Shown one piece after another: positions 37,929-46,835 of a stretch of DNA of 64,000 nt. The stretch is taken from NCBI RefSeq assembly GCF_005222205.1, contig NZ_CP032345.1, positions 1,737,501 to 1,801,500 of the forward strand. Reading direction: 5' to 3'. Made by a program: the position numbers and the translations under genes. Under the pieces are notes generated by a model, which was given only the letters and a program-made list of their open reading frames with translations, did not search any database and was not told the origin of the DNA. The first letter of the stretch is position 1. The number at the start of each line of letters is the position of its first letter. This DNA is from Azospirillum brasilense. Lineage in GTDB: Bacteria; Pseudomonadota; Alphaproteobacteria; Azospirillales; Azospirillaceae.

Positions 37929-37964
37929 AAGGCGCGGCGCTTTGGCCGCGCCTTTGTCTTAAGT
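37929..37964 (+). terminator. Intrinsic terminator after carD
   Basis: AAGGCGCGGC and GCCGCGCCTT form a 10-bp stem with a GCTTTG loop, followed by TTGTCTTAAGTTTT. The stem is strong, but the T-tract is interrupted. Confidence 0.75.
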
Positions 37965-38060
37965 TTTCGTCTTTCGCCGGGTCCGTGCGGCGCCTACACT
38001 CCCGCCCCCGGCCTGTTCTGGGCCGGTCCGTGACCGCTGGATGGGGTGAGCGTCTCCGGC

Positions 38061-38876
38061 ATGTCTGAAGCGCAGAAATTCATCGATCTCCGGAACCCGC
38101 GGCGCATCTGGGCCGTCGGCTCGATCCACGCGCAGACGGACCATCTCCACGCCGTGCACGAGGTGATCGCGGCGCGCTTCCTGCCCGGCGACCGGCTCGT
38201 CTATCTCGGCAACATGGTCGGCTGGGGCGAACGGGTGCTGGAGACGGTTGACGCGCTTCTGGCCTTCCGCACCTGGCTGCTGAGCTGGCGGGGCATGGAG
38301 GCCGACGACATCGTCTATCTGCGCGGCGCGCAGGAGGAGATGTGGCACAAGCTGCTCCAGCTCCAGTTCGCGCCCGACCCGCAGCAGGTGCTCGACTGGA
38401 TGACCCGCCACGGCGCGGGGGCCACGCTGGCCGCCTATGGCGGCACGGTGGAGCAGGGCATGGCGGCGGCCCGCGGCGGCACCATGACGCTCGGCCGCTG
38501 GACCCAGGGGCTGCGTCAGGCGATGCACGCGCAGCCCGGTCACGAAAATGTGTTCAACACCCTGCGCCGCGCCGCCTACTGCACCGGCCAGGAACAGGGC
38601 CAGGGCGGCGTGCTGCTGGTCAGCGCCGGCGTGGACACCCGCCGCCCGCTGAACCATCAGGGCGACGCCTTCTGGTGGGGGGCGCCCGGTTTCGCCCAGA
38701 TGTCAGAGCCTTACGGCGGTTTCGCCCGCGTCGTGCGGGGCTACGACCCGGCCCGCAAGGGCGTCGCGGTGACCGACCGCGTGGCGACCCTGGACGGCAA
38801 TTGCGGGTTGGGTGGGCACCTCGTTTGTGGATGCCTGTCGCCTTCGGGTGAGATCCTGGACCTGTTCCAGGTCTGA
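38061..38876 (+). CDS. Degenerate PPP-family metallophosphatase-like protein
   Basis: A 271-residue protein with the outline of a PPP-type serine/threonine phosphatase, but with the metal-ligand motifs changed. The usual GDIHG is GSIHA, the usual GDxVDRG is GNMVGWG, and the usual GNHE is GAQE. The hydrophobic framework around them is kept (RLVYLGNMVGWGERVLETV, DIVYLRGAQEEMWHKL, and the C-terminal HLVCGCLSPSGEILDLF). It is therefore probably catalytically inactive. The start used is the ATG at 38061 behind GGGGTGAG; a GTG at 38046 is also possible. Its position between carD and rpoH is striking but its role is unknown. Confidence 0.82.
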   Translation: MSEAQKFIDLRNPRRIWAVGSIHAQTDHLHAVHEVIAARFLPGDRLVYLGNMVGWGERVLETVDALLAFRTWLLSWRGMEADDIVYLRGAQEEMWHKLLQLQFAPDPQQVLDWMTRHGAGATLAAYGGTVEQGMAAARGGTMTLGRWTQGLRQAMHAQPGHENVFNTLRRAAYCTGQEQGQGGVLLVSAGVDTRRPLNHQGDAFWWGAPGFAQMSEPYGGFARVVRGYDPARKGVAVTDRVATLDGNCGLGGHLVCGCLSPSGEILDLFQV

Positions 38877-39149
38877 TCCATCTCCCTTTTTCCTACCCGT
38901 CCGACCCATTCCTTCGGCCTCCGCCACCGAATCCCTTCCGGTGCGGATGATCCGAAACGTCTTGTGCTGCGTATGACGTGCAACAGGGCGAGGGGAACGG
39001 CTGTTGTCCCAACCGTCGGCGGTCCGTGGCGAACCGGCCACAGCGAACCGACGGATCTTTGGACCTGAGGGGGCCTGTCCCTTCGGACTCCGCAGCACAG
39101 GGCACGAGCAGCCTGAAACGCGGCCGCCCAGACGGGAAGGAAGGGACGT

Positions 39150-40052
39150 ATGGCCTACATCGACGATCCCGAGACTCAGCGCGCGAATCTGAGTTTCATC
39201 AAGGCTTCCATGCGTGAGCCTCTGCTGACGCGCGATCACGAATTCGATCTCGCCCGCAAATGGCGCGAGGGCGGCGACGAACGGGCCCTTCACGAACTGG
39301 TCCGCGCCTACACCCGGCTGGTGGTGGCGACCGCCGCGCGCTTCCGCAACTACGGCCTGCCCATGGGCGACCTCGTGCAGGAGGGCAATGTCGGGCTGAT
39401 GCAGGCGGCCAGCCGGTTCGAGCCGGACCGCGAGGTGCGCTTTTCCACCTACGCGGCGTGGTGGATCCGCTCGGCCATGCAGGATTACATCCTGCGCAAC
39501 TGGTCGATCGTCCGCACCGGCACCACCGCCGCGCAGAAGTCGCTGTTCTTCAATCTGCGCCGCCTGCGCGCCCGCATCGAGAGCCTCAGCCAGGGCGGCA
39601 CCGGCTCCGGCAACAGCCTGACCAAGGAGGGTCGGGAGTGGATCGCCGGCGAACTCCAGGTCGACGTGACCGAGGTGGAGGCGATGGAGATGCGGCTGTC
39701 CGCGTCCGACCAGTCGCTGAACTCCCCGGTCGCCGACGGCTCCGACGAGGACTGGCAGGATTTCCTGGCCGACCAGCGCCCCTCGCCGGAGGAGGTGGTG
39801 ATCGGCATGCGCGACAGCCGCACCCGCTCGCAATGGCTGGCCGAAGCGTTGGGCGAACTCAGCCCGCGCGAACGCACGATCATCCAGGAGCGCCGCCTGC
39901 GCGAGGAGGGCGCCACCCTGGAACAGCTCGGCCGCGAACTGGGGGTGAGCAAGGAGCGGGTGCGCCAGCTTGAGCACCGCGCCCTGCTGAAGCTGCGTCA
40001 GTCGATGCTGAAGCGGGTGGAGGGGTTCGGGGACCTGCTGGCGGACGCGTAG
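39150..40052 (+). CDS. rpoH: RNA polymerase sigma-32 factor RpoH
   Basis: Heat-shock sigma factor of 300 residues. Region 2 is DLVQEGNVGLMQAASRFEP and RFSTYAAWWIRSAMQDYIL. The RpoH box, specific to this sigma group, is QKSLFFNLRRLR. Region 4 ends with the HTH GATLEQLGRELGVSKERVRQLE. GGAAGGAAGGGA lies just before the ATG. The 273-base upstream gap should hold its promoter, but I could not fix one. It ends beside a repeat cluster and is convergent with the cyclase gene. Confidence 0.96.
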   Translation: MAYIDDPETQRANLSFIKASMREPLLTRDHEFDLARKWREGGDERALHELVRAYTRLVVATAARFRNYGLPMGDLVQEGNVGLMQAASRFEPDREVRFSTYAAWWIRSAMQDYILRNWSIVRTGTTAAQKSLFFNLRRLRARIESLSQGGTGSGNSLTKEGREWIAGELQVDVTEVEAMEMRLSASDQSLNSPVADGSDEDWQDFLADQRPSPEEVVIGMRDSRTRSQWLAEALGELSPRERTIIQERRLREEGATLEQLGRELGVSKERVRQLEHRALLKLRQSMLKRVEGFGDLLADA

Positions 40053-40059
40053 ACGCCAG

Positions 40060-40275
40060 TTGCTCCCTCCCTAAAGCGAACGTCCGTTCGCTTTAGATTC
40101 ACATCGCCTCACTCGCCGGCGGCTTCGGCCGCACGTGCGGCCGGGACCGCCGTCGCGGTCCAAAGCGGATTGCAATCCGCTTTAACCCTCCCCCGCTTCG
40201 CAGGGGAGGGGACTGCCGCCGCTTCGCGATCATCTCCCTCCCCTGCGCAGCGGGGGAGGGCCGGGGTGGGGGCAA
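40060..40275. repeat. GC-rich repeat element, copy D, split by a second element
   Basis: The left end TTGCTCCCTCCC is separated from its continuation CCCTCCCCCGCTTCGC by the palindrome-rich element at 40072-40185. The rest runs to GGGGTGGGGGCAA at 40275, matching the other copies. It fills the convergent gap between rpoH and the cyclase gene. Confidence 0.75.
40072..40185. repeat. Palindrome-rich mobile-like element, copy 2, with TAA at both edges
   Basis: It has the same four hairpins as 3645-3759, including TAAAGCGAAC/GTTCGCTTTA (40072-40095) and AAAGCGGATT/AATCCGCTTT (40162-40183). It interrupts the sequence CCCTCCC-TAA-CCCTCCCC that is whole in copies A (complement) and C of the GC-rich repeat. 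TAA is present on both sides, as expected for a short target duplication. Confidence 0.8.
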
Positions 40276-40282
40276 AACCCAC

Positions 40283-42256
40283 CTACGCCTTCTCCTCCTC
40301 CCGAACCGCCCCCGCACCATCTCCCCCGCCCTCATCATCCAGGGTGACCCGCCACACCTCCGTCGTGCCGCTGCGGCCGCGGAGCGTGCGGTCGCCGACG
40401 CAATCCAGCGGGGCGGCGCCGTCGCCCTGGAAGGCGGTGGCGGCGCTCGACAGGACGATGACCTCCTCGTCCCCCTGCAGGGCGGAGGCCAGCTCCTCGA
40501 TGCGGGCGGCGACGTTCACGGTGTCACCGACGATCGTGTAGTTGATCCGGCTCGCCGACCCGATATTGCCCACCACCACCGGTCCGGAATGCAGCCCGAT
40601 TCGCACGCGGATCGCCGGCAGCCCCGCCGCCGCGCGGCGGCGGTTGCCGTCGCACACGGCGCGGGTGATGGCGTGGGCGGCGCGCAGCGCGCGGGCGGCG
40701 TGGTCCGGCTGCTCCTCCGGCGCGCCCCAGAAGGCCATGATGGCGTCGCCGATGAACTTGTCCACCGTGCCGCCCTCCGCCTCGATGCAATTGGCGAGCA
40801 GGGTGAAATGCTCGTTCAGCAAAGCGGCGGTGTCGGCGGCGCCCATATGCTCGGCCATGCGGGAGAAGCCGCGGATGTCGGTGAACATCACCGTCACCTC
40901 CCGCTCCTCCGACTGGAAGCTGGTCAGGCCGCCGCGGCGGTGCATCAGCCGCAGCACCAGCGCCTTGGGCACATAGGTCTCGAACCAGCGCAGGCCGCCG
41001 ACCATGGCGTTGAAGGCGCTGTTGGCGCGGGCCAGCTCGCGCAGGCGCGAATCGGGAAGCTCGTCGATCGCGCGGAACTCGAAGGTCCGGACGCGGTCGG
41101 CGGCCTCGGCCAGACGGGCCACCTGGGCGCTTATGCGCCGTCCGACGATCAGCGCCACCGCCACCGAGATCAGCAGGATGCCGAGACCGGCGAGGCCGGT
41201 GGTGTAGAGGCGGCGGACCTCGGCGCTGGCCTCGTTCGCGCGGAAGCTGATGCCGATGGTCCAGTCCCGCTGGCCGTAGCCGGCCATGCTGCGCATCAGG
41301 AACAGGTAGTCCTCGTCCAGCACGTTGACGATCCGGCCCTCCACCCGCTTCTTCAGCGCGTCCACCGGCTGGCCGGTCTGCCACAGGGCCGCCAGCGCCG
41401 GGTCGGCCACCTGATCGATGCGCGGCAGGGGCGGGCCGTCGGTCTTGCCGGAGAAGTCGAACTTCATGCCGGCCAGCGACGGGTGGGCCAGCACATGCTG
41501 GCGGTCGAACAGGACGAAGGCGTTCAGACCCTGCTCCACATAGAGCGTGGACAGGAAGCGCGACAGGTCGCCCAGCGACACGCCGACCACCACCTGCCCC
41601 AGATAGGTGCCGTTGCGCCGCACCGGCTGGAACAGGGTGACGAAGCTGGTTCCCGCCTCCTTCGACCACAGCGGGTCGGCCCAGACGGCGGTGGTGCGGT
41701 CGGCGCCGTTGCGCAGCTCCGGCGCCAGCTCCGGCTCGTGGCGCAGATCCTCCCGCCCGATGTGGAGCTGGTTGCCCAGCCGGTCGGCGCGCAGGCCGGT
41801 GCGGTCGGGATGGAAGAAGGCGATGCCGGTCACGTCCGGCGCCCCGGCCAGCGCGCCGCGCAACGTGTCCTGGAGCGAACGGGAATCGGCGGGATCCAGC
41901 TCCCCCCGCTCCATCAGTCCGGCCACGAAACGGGCCATGTCCCGCGCGGGGTTGAGCTGGTTGCGGATGCGCACCTCCACCCCCGACAAAGCGAGGTCGG
42001 CGCGGTCGTTCAGCAGCGTGAAGGTGTTGCGGCTGGCGCTGACGAGGCCGAGCACCAGAACGCTCGCCACCGCCAGCAGCATCAGCGACCCGAAGCCGGC
42101 CACCAGCACCGCCGCGATGGGCAGGCGCAGGCGCGGGCGGCCCAGCGCGGGCGGGCGCGTCCGGCGTGGACCACCCCTCTTGCGCACGGCCTCCTTCAGC
42201 CGGGCGACGCGCAAGCCGGTTTGCAGAAAACGCCGTTTGGTGGGGTGGTCAGCCAT
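40283..42256 (-). CDS. Membrane-bound class III adenylate/guanylate cyclase
   Basis: A 657-residue receptor cyclase. The N-terminus is basic, followed by a hydrophobic segment near residues 45-70. A periplasmic sensor region of about 260 residues (PDC/Cache-like) follows, then a second membrane segment near 350-370 and a HAMP-like linker. The catalytic domain (about 430-640) begins VTVMFTDIRGFSRMAEHMG with the metal-binding aspartates, then KFIGDAIMAFWGAPEEQPDH, IGLHSGPVVVGNIGS and YTIVGDTVNVAARIEE. The nucleotide made and the sensed signal are not evident. The ATG at 42256 is chosen because the upstream part has no family features. Confidence 0.9.
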   Translation of the reverse strand: MADHPTKRRFLQTGLRVARLKEAVRKRGGPRRTRPPALGRPRLRLPIAAVLVAGFGSLMLLAVASVLVLGLVSASRNTFTLLNDRADLALSGVEVRIRNQLNPARDMARFVAGLMERGELDPADSRSLQDTLRGALAGAPDVTGIAFFHPDRTGLRADRLGNQLHIGREDLRHEPELAPELRNGADRTTAVWADPLWSKEAGTSFVTLFQPVRRNGTYLGQVVVGVSLGDLSRFLSTLYVEQGLNAFVLFDRQHVLAHPSLAGMKFDFSGKTDGPPLPRIDQVADPALAALWQTGQPVDALKKRVEGRIVNVLDEDYLFLMRSMAGYGQRDWTIGISFRANEASAEVRRLYTTGLAGLGILLISVAVALIVGRRISAQVARLAEAADRVRTFEFRAIDELPDSRLRELARANSAFNAMVGGLRWFETYVPKALVLRLMHRRGGLTSFQSEEREVTVMFTDIRGFSRMAEHMGAADTAALLNEHFTLLANCIEAEGGTVDKFIGDAIMAFWGAPEEQPDHAARALRAAHAITRAVCDGNRRRAAAGLPAIRVRIGLHSGPVVVGNIGSASRINYTIVGDTVNVAARIEELASALQGDEEVIVLSSAATAFQGDGAAPLDCVGDRTLRGRSGTTEVWRVTLDDEGGGDGAGAVREEEKA

Positions 42257-42361
42257 GGCGCGGAGCCTACAGGACGCACGCGGCCATCGGCAATCGGCCA
42301 TCGCGCCGCGTCCCGCAACGGTCACCCCGCCATCAACCGGGCGCCGTCAAACGGGCGTTCC

Positions 42362-43996
42362 TCAGCCGGTGATGATCTTCACCGGACGTCCGGGCTGGAT
42401 CGGCGTGCCCGGGGGAAGGTCGTTGATGATCCGGAACAACTCCTCCGCGTAGGGCTCCCGCGGCATCTGGCGGACGAAGCTCTCCACGCTGTCGCCGGGG
42501 CGGGCGGTCTGCACGCGGATGCGCCGGGGCTGGTAGGACGCCGCCTCCTGCCGGGTCAGCCGGCGGAAGCTGCCGGCGGTCTGGCGGAAATCGGCGTCGA
42601 AGCGGGACAGCGCGCCGCCGGGGGCCAGGAAGGTGAAGCGGTAGAGGGTGCCGGAGTCGGCCCGGATGGCGACCAGCCGCACGTCCACCGCCCCGGCGTC
42701 GGTCTTGCCCTGGGTCAGCGCGGTGGCCGCCGGCATGCCGTTGACGGCGAAGGATTGCAGGTCCCGCAACGGCGCCCCCTGCGCCCAGGTGCCGCTCAGA
42801 TAGGCGGCGGGGTCGCGCACGCCCGGCGCCTTGCCGCCGTCGAAGACGATGGCGCCGCCGTTCGGCCCCTTGGCGATCACCTGCTGCGCCCCGTTGAGCA
42901 GGCTGTAGCCCTGCGGCACGTCGAAGGCGATGCCCAGCTCCGGGTGGGCGAAGGTCCGGCCGCGGACGAAGCCGTTCTCCGGGCTGTCGCCGTAGATCAC
43001 CCCGTCCATCGCCGCCATGTAGGGATCGACGGGCCGCGCCCCGCGGGGCAGCTCGCGGGCGATGGCCGCCGCCTCGTCGACGCGCGACGCGGTCTGCGGG
43101 TGGGTGGCGAAAAAGTCGAAGCCGCCCTCAGACGCCCCCTTGCCGGCGCGCAGGCCGGAATATTGGGTGTCGCGGCGCATGGTCTCCAGGAAGGTCGCCA
43201 TGGCGAAGGGGTCGTAGCCGGCGCGGTGCAGATACTCGATGCCCAGCCGGTCGGCCTCCGTCTCCTGGCCGCGCGAATAGCGGGCGAGCAGGGCGGTACC
43301 GCCGATGTTGGCGATCTGCGCCAGCTCCGGGCTGCCCAGCACGAGGCCGATGCCGGCGGCGAGCAGCCCGGCGATGGTCTGGTTGGTCTGCCGCGCCTGG
43401 CCATGGTGGGCGATGACGTGGCCGATCTCGTGCCCGAGCACGCTCGCCACCTCCGCCTCGTCCTTGGCGAGCGCCAGCAGGCCGCGGGTGATGTAGACGT
43501 AGCCGCCGGGCAGGGCGAAGGCGTTGACCACGTCGCTGTCCAGCACGGTGAAAGTCCAGGGGCCGGAACGGTCGGTCTGGGCGGCCAGCCGGTTGCCGAT
43601 GTCGGTGATGTAGGCCTGCAGCCGCTGGTCGGGGTAGGCCCCGCCATACTGGGCGAGGATCTTGGGATGCTCCTGCGCGCCGATCGACTCCTCGCTGCCG
43701 CCGAGCAGCTGGGCGCTGGCCGGGGCACAGGCCGAGGTGAGCAGCAGGACGGCCAGCCCCGCGGCGGCGATCCGGCGCAGCGGGGATGGGGACGATGGTT
43801 GTTTCTGACGTCCCCTCTCCCCCCTGGGGAGAGGGTCAGGGTGAGGGGGGTGCGCTTGTGCCCGTGGCGCCACGCGCATTCCCCTCACCGGCCCTCCGGG
43901 CCACCCTTTCCCTGGGGGAGAGAGGGTTGGATCGGCCGATTGCCTTGGCGGAGACAGGGAAGACGGCTTGCGTTTGGTCGTCGGTTCGGGCGTCAT
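42362..43996 (-). CDS. M48 family metalloprotease with C-terminal LysM-like region and repeat-derived N-terminus
   Basis: Exported BepA/LoiP-like zinc protease of 544 residues. HEIGHVIAHH gives the zinc motif (H189, E190, H193) and EADRLG the third ligand. A C-terminal region (IRVQTARPGDSVESFVRQMP, to IQPGRPVKIITG) resembles a LysM-type domain. A hydrophobic signal core is at about residues 73-90 (RRIAAAGLAVLLLTSAC) with a possible lipid-modification cysteine at 90. Residues 24-62 come from the GC-rich repeat at 43812-43926 and look like PLPRGERG. No ATG or GTG lies between the repeat and the signal core, so either the start is ATG 43996 or 43879, or a non-standard codon is used. Confidence 0.82.
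   Translation of the reverse strand: MTPEPTTKRKPSSLSPPRQSADPTLSPPGKGWPGGPVRGMRVAPRAQAHPPHPDPLPRGERGRQKQPSSPSPLRRIAAAGLAVLLLTSACAPASAQLLGGSEESIGAQEHPKILAQYGGAYPDQRLQAYITDIGNRLAAQTDRSGPWTFTVLDSDVVNAFALPGGYVYITRGLLALAKDEAEVASVLGHEIGHVIAHHGQARQTNQTIAGLLAAGIGLVLGSPELAQIANIGGTALLARYSRGQETEADRLGIEYLHRAGYDPFAMATFLETMRRDTQYSGLRAGKGASEGGFDFFATHPQTASRVDEAAAIARELPRGARPVDPYMAAMDGVIYGDSPENGFVRGRTFAHPELGIAFDVPQGYSLLNGAQQVIAKGPNGGAIVFDGGKAPGVRDPAAYLSGTWAQGAPLRDLQSFAVNGMPAATALTQGKTDAGAVDVRLVAIRADSGTLYRFTFLAPGGALSRFDADFRQTAGSFRRLTRQEAASYQPRRIRVQTARPGDSVESFVRQMPREPYAEELFRIINDLPPGTPIQPGRPVKIITG
43812..43926. repeat. Repeat inside the 5' coding region of the M48 gene
   Basis: The left part CCCCTCTCCCCCCTGGGGAG and the right part CCCTGGGGGAGAGAGGG are inverted, as are GGGTGAGGGG and CCCCTCACC further in. 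It reads through in frame on the minus strand, with no stop. This kind of palindrome is common between genes in many proteobacteria; here it is within a coding region. Confidence 0.6.
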
Positions 43997-44095
43997 GAGT
44001 CGTCATATCGGAAGGGGGTTCGCAGGGATCAAACTCCCCATGATCAAACTCCCCATCCGCACCGCCTGTTCCACCGCTCCATCCCCGCACCCGCT

Positions 44096-44932
44096 ATGCC
44101 GCGCCGCCTTCTTCCGCTGACGCTGTCCGCCCTGCTGCTGATGGCGAACACCGCCGGGCCGCCGGAGCTGCGCGTCGCCGCTGTGACCGACGGCGCCACG
44201 CTTCTGCTGGAGGACGGGCGCAGCCTGCGTCTGGCCGGCATCGAGCCCGCCGCACCGCCCATGGGGGCGGAGCCGGGCGACCACTGGCCGCTGGCCGAGG
44301 CGGCGCGGCAGGCGCTGGCGGAGCTGGCCGTCGGGCAGCGCCTGAGCGTGCGGGGGGAGGCGCGGACCGACCGGCACGGCCGCCTGCTGGCCCAGGTGGA
44401 GCGCGGCGACGGGCTGTGGCTCCAGGGCGAGCTGCTGGCCCGCGGCCTCGCCCGCGTGCACACCCGGCCCGACGCCCGCGCCCTGGCCCGGGAGATGCTG
44501 GCGGCGGAGGCCGGCGCGCGGGCGGCGGAGCGCGGCATCTGGCGGACCCGCGCCTACGCCGTGCGGCCCGCCGACCCCGACGCGCTGCGCCGGGACCGCG
44601 ACAGCTTCCAGATCGTCGAGGGGCGGGTGCTGCGGGTGAGCAAGGCCGGCGGCGACGCCTATCTGGATTTCGGCGAGGACTGGCGGACCGACGTCACGGT
44701 GCACATCGGGCGGGCCGCCTTCCCGGCCTTCGTCGCCGCCGGCATCGACCCGCTGTCCTACGAGGGACGGACCGTCCGGGTGCGCGGCTGGGTGGGCCTG
44801 CGCGCCGGCCCGCTGATCGAGGCGACCCACCCCGAGCAGATCGAGCGGCTGGATGGCGCCGGCCCGCCCCTCCGCGCTTCACGACGCCATCCATCCCCGC
44901 CGCCGGAGCCTTCCGACGACGAGGAGGAGTGA
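44096..44932 (+). CDS. Thermonuclease-like (SNase) exported protein
   Basis: A 278-residue protein with a short N-terminal signal-like segment ([19 protein letters not shown]). The staphylococcal nuclease fold is visible as [27 protein letters not shown], then [23 protein letters not shown] and [14 protein letters not shown]. The typical catalytic arginines can be matched in LRLAGIE and in TDRHGR. A second part (about 180-255, [20 protein letters not shown] and [20 protein letters not shown]) resembles an OB-fold. It ends with an acidic tail. Activity is not certain. The start ATG at 44096 has no strong ribosome site. Confidence 0.8.
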   Translation: MPRRLLPLTLSALLLMANTAGPPELRVAAVTDGATLLLEDGRSLRLAGIEPAAPPMGAEPGDHWPLAEAARQALAELAVGQRLSVRGEARTDRHGRLLAQVERGDGLWLQGELLARGLARVHTRPDARALAREMLAAEAGARAAERGIWRTRAYAVRPADPDALRRDRDSFQIVEGRVLRVSKAGGDAYLDFGEDWRTDVTVHIGRAAFPAFVAAGIDPLSYEGRTVRVRGWVGLRAGPLIEATHPEQIERLDGAGPPLRASRRHPSPPPEPSDDEEE

Positions 44933-45001
44933 GCCTGTGGCGGACAGCGGACGGGCGTCCTACACTTGCTTCCATTCGGCCCGGACTGACAGGACCTCTT
45001 C

Positions 45002-45952
45002 ATGCCCCGCAGCGAGCTTTTCCCGCCCATCGACCCCTACCAGACCGGCTTCCTGCCCGTGGACGAGATCCACACGCTCTATTGGGAGCAGTCGGGCAAC
45101 CCGCGCGGCGTGCCGGTGCTGTTCCTGCATGGGGGGCCGGGGGCGGGCGCCTCGCCGACGCACCGGCGTTTCTTCGACCCCGGCCATTACCGCATCGTCG
45201 TGATGGACCAGCGCGGGGCGGGCCGCTCCACTCCGCTGGGCGAGGTGCGGCGCAACACGACCGAGCTTCTGGTGGAGGACGCCGAACGGCTGCGCCGCCA
45301 TCTGGGGATCGAGCGCTGGCTGCTGTTCGGCGGAAGCTGGGGATCGACTCTGGCGCTGGCCTACGGGCAGACCCATCCGGAGCGCTGCCTGGGGCTGATC
45401 CTGCGCGGCATCTTCCTGATGCGGAAGACGGAGATCGACTGGTTCCTCTACTCCATGCGCACGATCTTCCCGGAGGCCTGGGCCACCTTCGCCGGCCACA
45501 TCCCGCCGGAGGAGCGCGGCGACCTGCTGGAGGCCTACTGGCGGCGCCTCAACGCGCCGGATGCGGCGACCCGCATGGCGGCGGCGCGGGTGTGGAGCAT
45601 GTACGAGGGCTCCTGCTCCTCGCTGCTGCCCTCGCCGGAGCTGATCGCGACGAGCGCGGAGGACACCCACGCGCTGGGCCTCGCCCGCATCGAGGCGCAT
45701 TACTTCCGCTCCAACCGCTTCACCCCGGAGGACAGGCTGCTGCGCGACGTGCACCGCATCCGGCACCTGCCGGGGGCGATCGTCCAGGGCCGCTACGACA
45801 TCGTCTGCCCGATCGCCAGCGCCGACGAGCTGCGCCGCGCCTGGCCGGAGGCCGATTACCGCGTGGTGCCCGACGCCGGCCATTCCGCGATGGAGCCGGG
45901 CATCCGCGCCGCCCTGGTCCAGGCGACGGAGCGGTTCAAGGAGTACCGGTAG
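45002..45952 (+). CDS. pip: Proline iminopeptidase
   Basis: Alpha/beta-hydrolase of family S33 releasing N-terminal proline from peptides; 316 residues. It has [22 protein letters not shown] at about 40-60 (the oxyanion HGGP motif), [11 protein letters not shown], the nucleophile elbow GGSWGST (serine about 111), the aspartate in [10 protein letters not shown] and the histidine in [10 protein letters not shown]. This set matches Pip exactly. The end of the gene is followed by the rpmI promoter within 170 bases. Confidence 0.95.
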   Translation: MPRSELFPPIDPYQTGFLPVDEIHTLYWEQSGNPRGVPVLFLHGGPGAGASPTHRRFFDPGHYRIVVMDQRGAGRSTPLGEVRRNTTELLVEDAERLRRHLGIERWLLFGGSWGSTLALAYGQTHPERCLGLILRGIFLMRKTEIDWFLYSMRTIFPEAWATFAGHIPPEERGDLLEAYWRRLNAPDAATRMAAARVWSMYEGSCSSLLPSPELIATSAEDTHALGLARIEAHYFRSNRFTPEDRLLRDVHRIRHLPGAIVQGRYDIVCPIASADELRRAWPEADYRVVPDAGHSAMEPGIRAALVQATERFKEYR

Positions 45953-46003
45953 GGGGAGGGGCGCGCGCCGGCCCCCTCATACCTCGCCCGCATTCGCTCC
46001 CCC

Positions 46004-46032
46004 TTGCGTTGCGGCGTGGCCGCGCGTATAAC
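46004..46032 (+). promoter_or_regulatory. Promoter for rpmI-rplT
   Basis: TTGCGT (46004-46009) and TATAAC (46027-46032) with a 17-base spacer. The expected leader of about 80 bases before rpmI could hold the r-protein autoregulatory site, though no specific fold is certain. Confidence 0.6.
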
Positions 46033-46119
46033 CCTGCGCTCCAACGGGCGGCGAGGCCGGGTCCGAGACCCAGGGCATGCCCAACCGTCAGTCGGGAACA
46101 TCCAACGCAAGGATTGAAA

Positions 46120-46320
46120 ATGCCCAAGCTGAAGACGAAGAGCGGCGCCAAGAAGCGCTTCAAGGTGACCGCGTCCGGTAAGGTGCGCGCCCAGGCGGCT
46201 TTCAAGCGCCACTGCCTGGAGCAGAAGAGCCCGAAGATGAAGCGCAACGCGCGCGGCATGATGACCCTGGCCGAGCCGGACCAGAAGATCGTGCTGAAGA
46301 ACTGGCTGCGCAACGCTTGA
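46120..46320 (+). CDS. rpmI: 50S ribosomal protein L35
   Basis: Basic 66-residue ribosomal protein. The start [20 protein letters not shown] and the end VLKNWLRNA are as in L35 of alphaproteobacteria. rplT follows 21 bases downstream. infC, often placed before rpmI, is not adjacent here; a proline iminopeptidase gene is. Confidence 0.97.
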   Translation: MPKLKTKSGAKKRFKVTASGKVRAQAAFKRHCLEQKSPKMKRNARGMMTLAEPDQKIVLKNWLRNA

Positions 46321-46341
46321 TATCGTAAGGGAATCTGAACC

Positions 46342-46713
46342 ATGGCTCGTGTTAAGCGCGGCGTCACCACGCACGCCCGTCACCGCAAGATCCTGAAGCT
46401 CGCCAAGGGCTACCGGGGCCGCAACTCCAAGAACTTCCGCATCGCGATCGAGAAGGTCGAAAAGGCCCTTCAATACGCGTATCGCGATCGCCGCAACAAG
46501 AAGCGCGATTTCCGCGGCCTGTGGATCCAGCGCATCAACGCCGGTGTCCGCCAGTACGGCCTGACCTACTCGCGCTTCATCAACGGCATCAAGCTGGCCG
46601 GCATCGAGATCGACCGCAAGGTCCTGTCGGATCTGGCCGCCCGTGAGCCGGAGGCCTTCAAGGCCATCGTCGATCAGGCCCAGGCCGCTCTCGCCTCCAA
46701 GGCCGCCGCCTAA
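46342..46713 (+). CDS. rplT: 50S ribosomal protein L20
   Basis: Basic 123-residue ribosomal protein needed for early 50S assembly. The start [20 protein letters not shown] and the central [21 protein letters not shown] are family signatures. L20 also autoregulates its operon in many bacteria. It is followed by a strong terminator (46757-46800) before pheS. Confidence 0.97.
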   Translation: MARVKRGVTTHARHRKILKLAKGYRGRNSKNFRIAIEKVEKALQYAYRDRRNKKRDFRGLWIQRINAGVRQYGLTYSRFINGIKLAGIEIDRKVLSDLAAREPEAFKAIVDQAQAALASKAAA

Positions 46714-46756
46714 AGGGTTCGCCGCGCAAGCGGAAACCCCGGTCCGGCGCCGGACA

Positions 46757-46800
46757 CGAAAGAAGGGAGCCGTGCCTCTGGGCCGGCTCCCTTTTTCTTT
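46757..46800 (+). terminator. Strong intrinsic terminator between rplT and pheS
   Basis: GGGAGCCG and CGGCTCCC pair around a GTGCCTCTGGGC-like loop, followed by TTTTTCTTT. Further A/T pairing outside the stem (AAAGAA and TTCTTT) makes it longer. It ends about 35 bases before pheS. Confidence 0.85.
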
Positions 46801-46835
46801 ACGCTCGCACTTCCTTATGGCTCGCGGGAAATGAC

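Noticed and set aside
40589..44932. Reading frame of over 1,400 codons on the plus strand opposite the cyclase and M48 genes
   Set aside because: It is antisense to two well-supported genes and has His/Gln/Arg/Ala-rich composition typical of a mirror frame in GC-rich DNA. Only its last part (from 44096) is a real gene.
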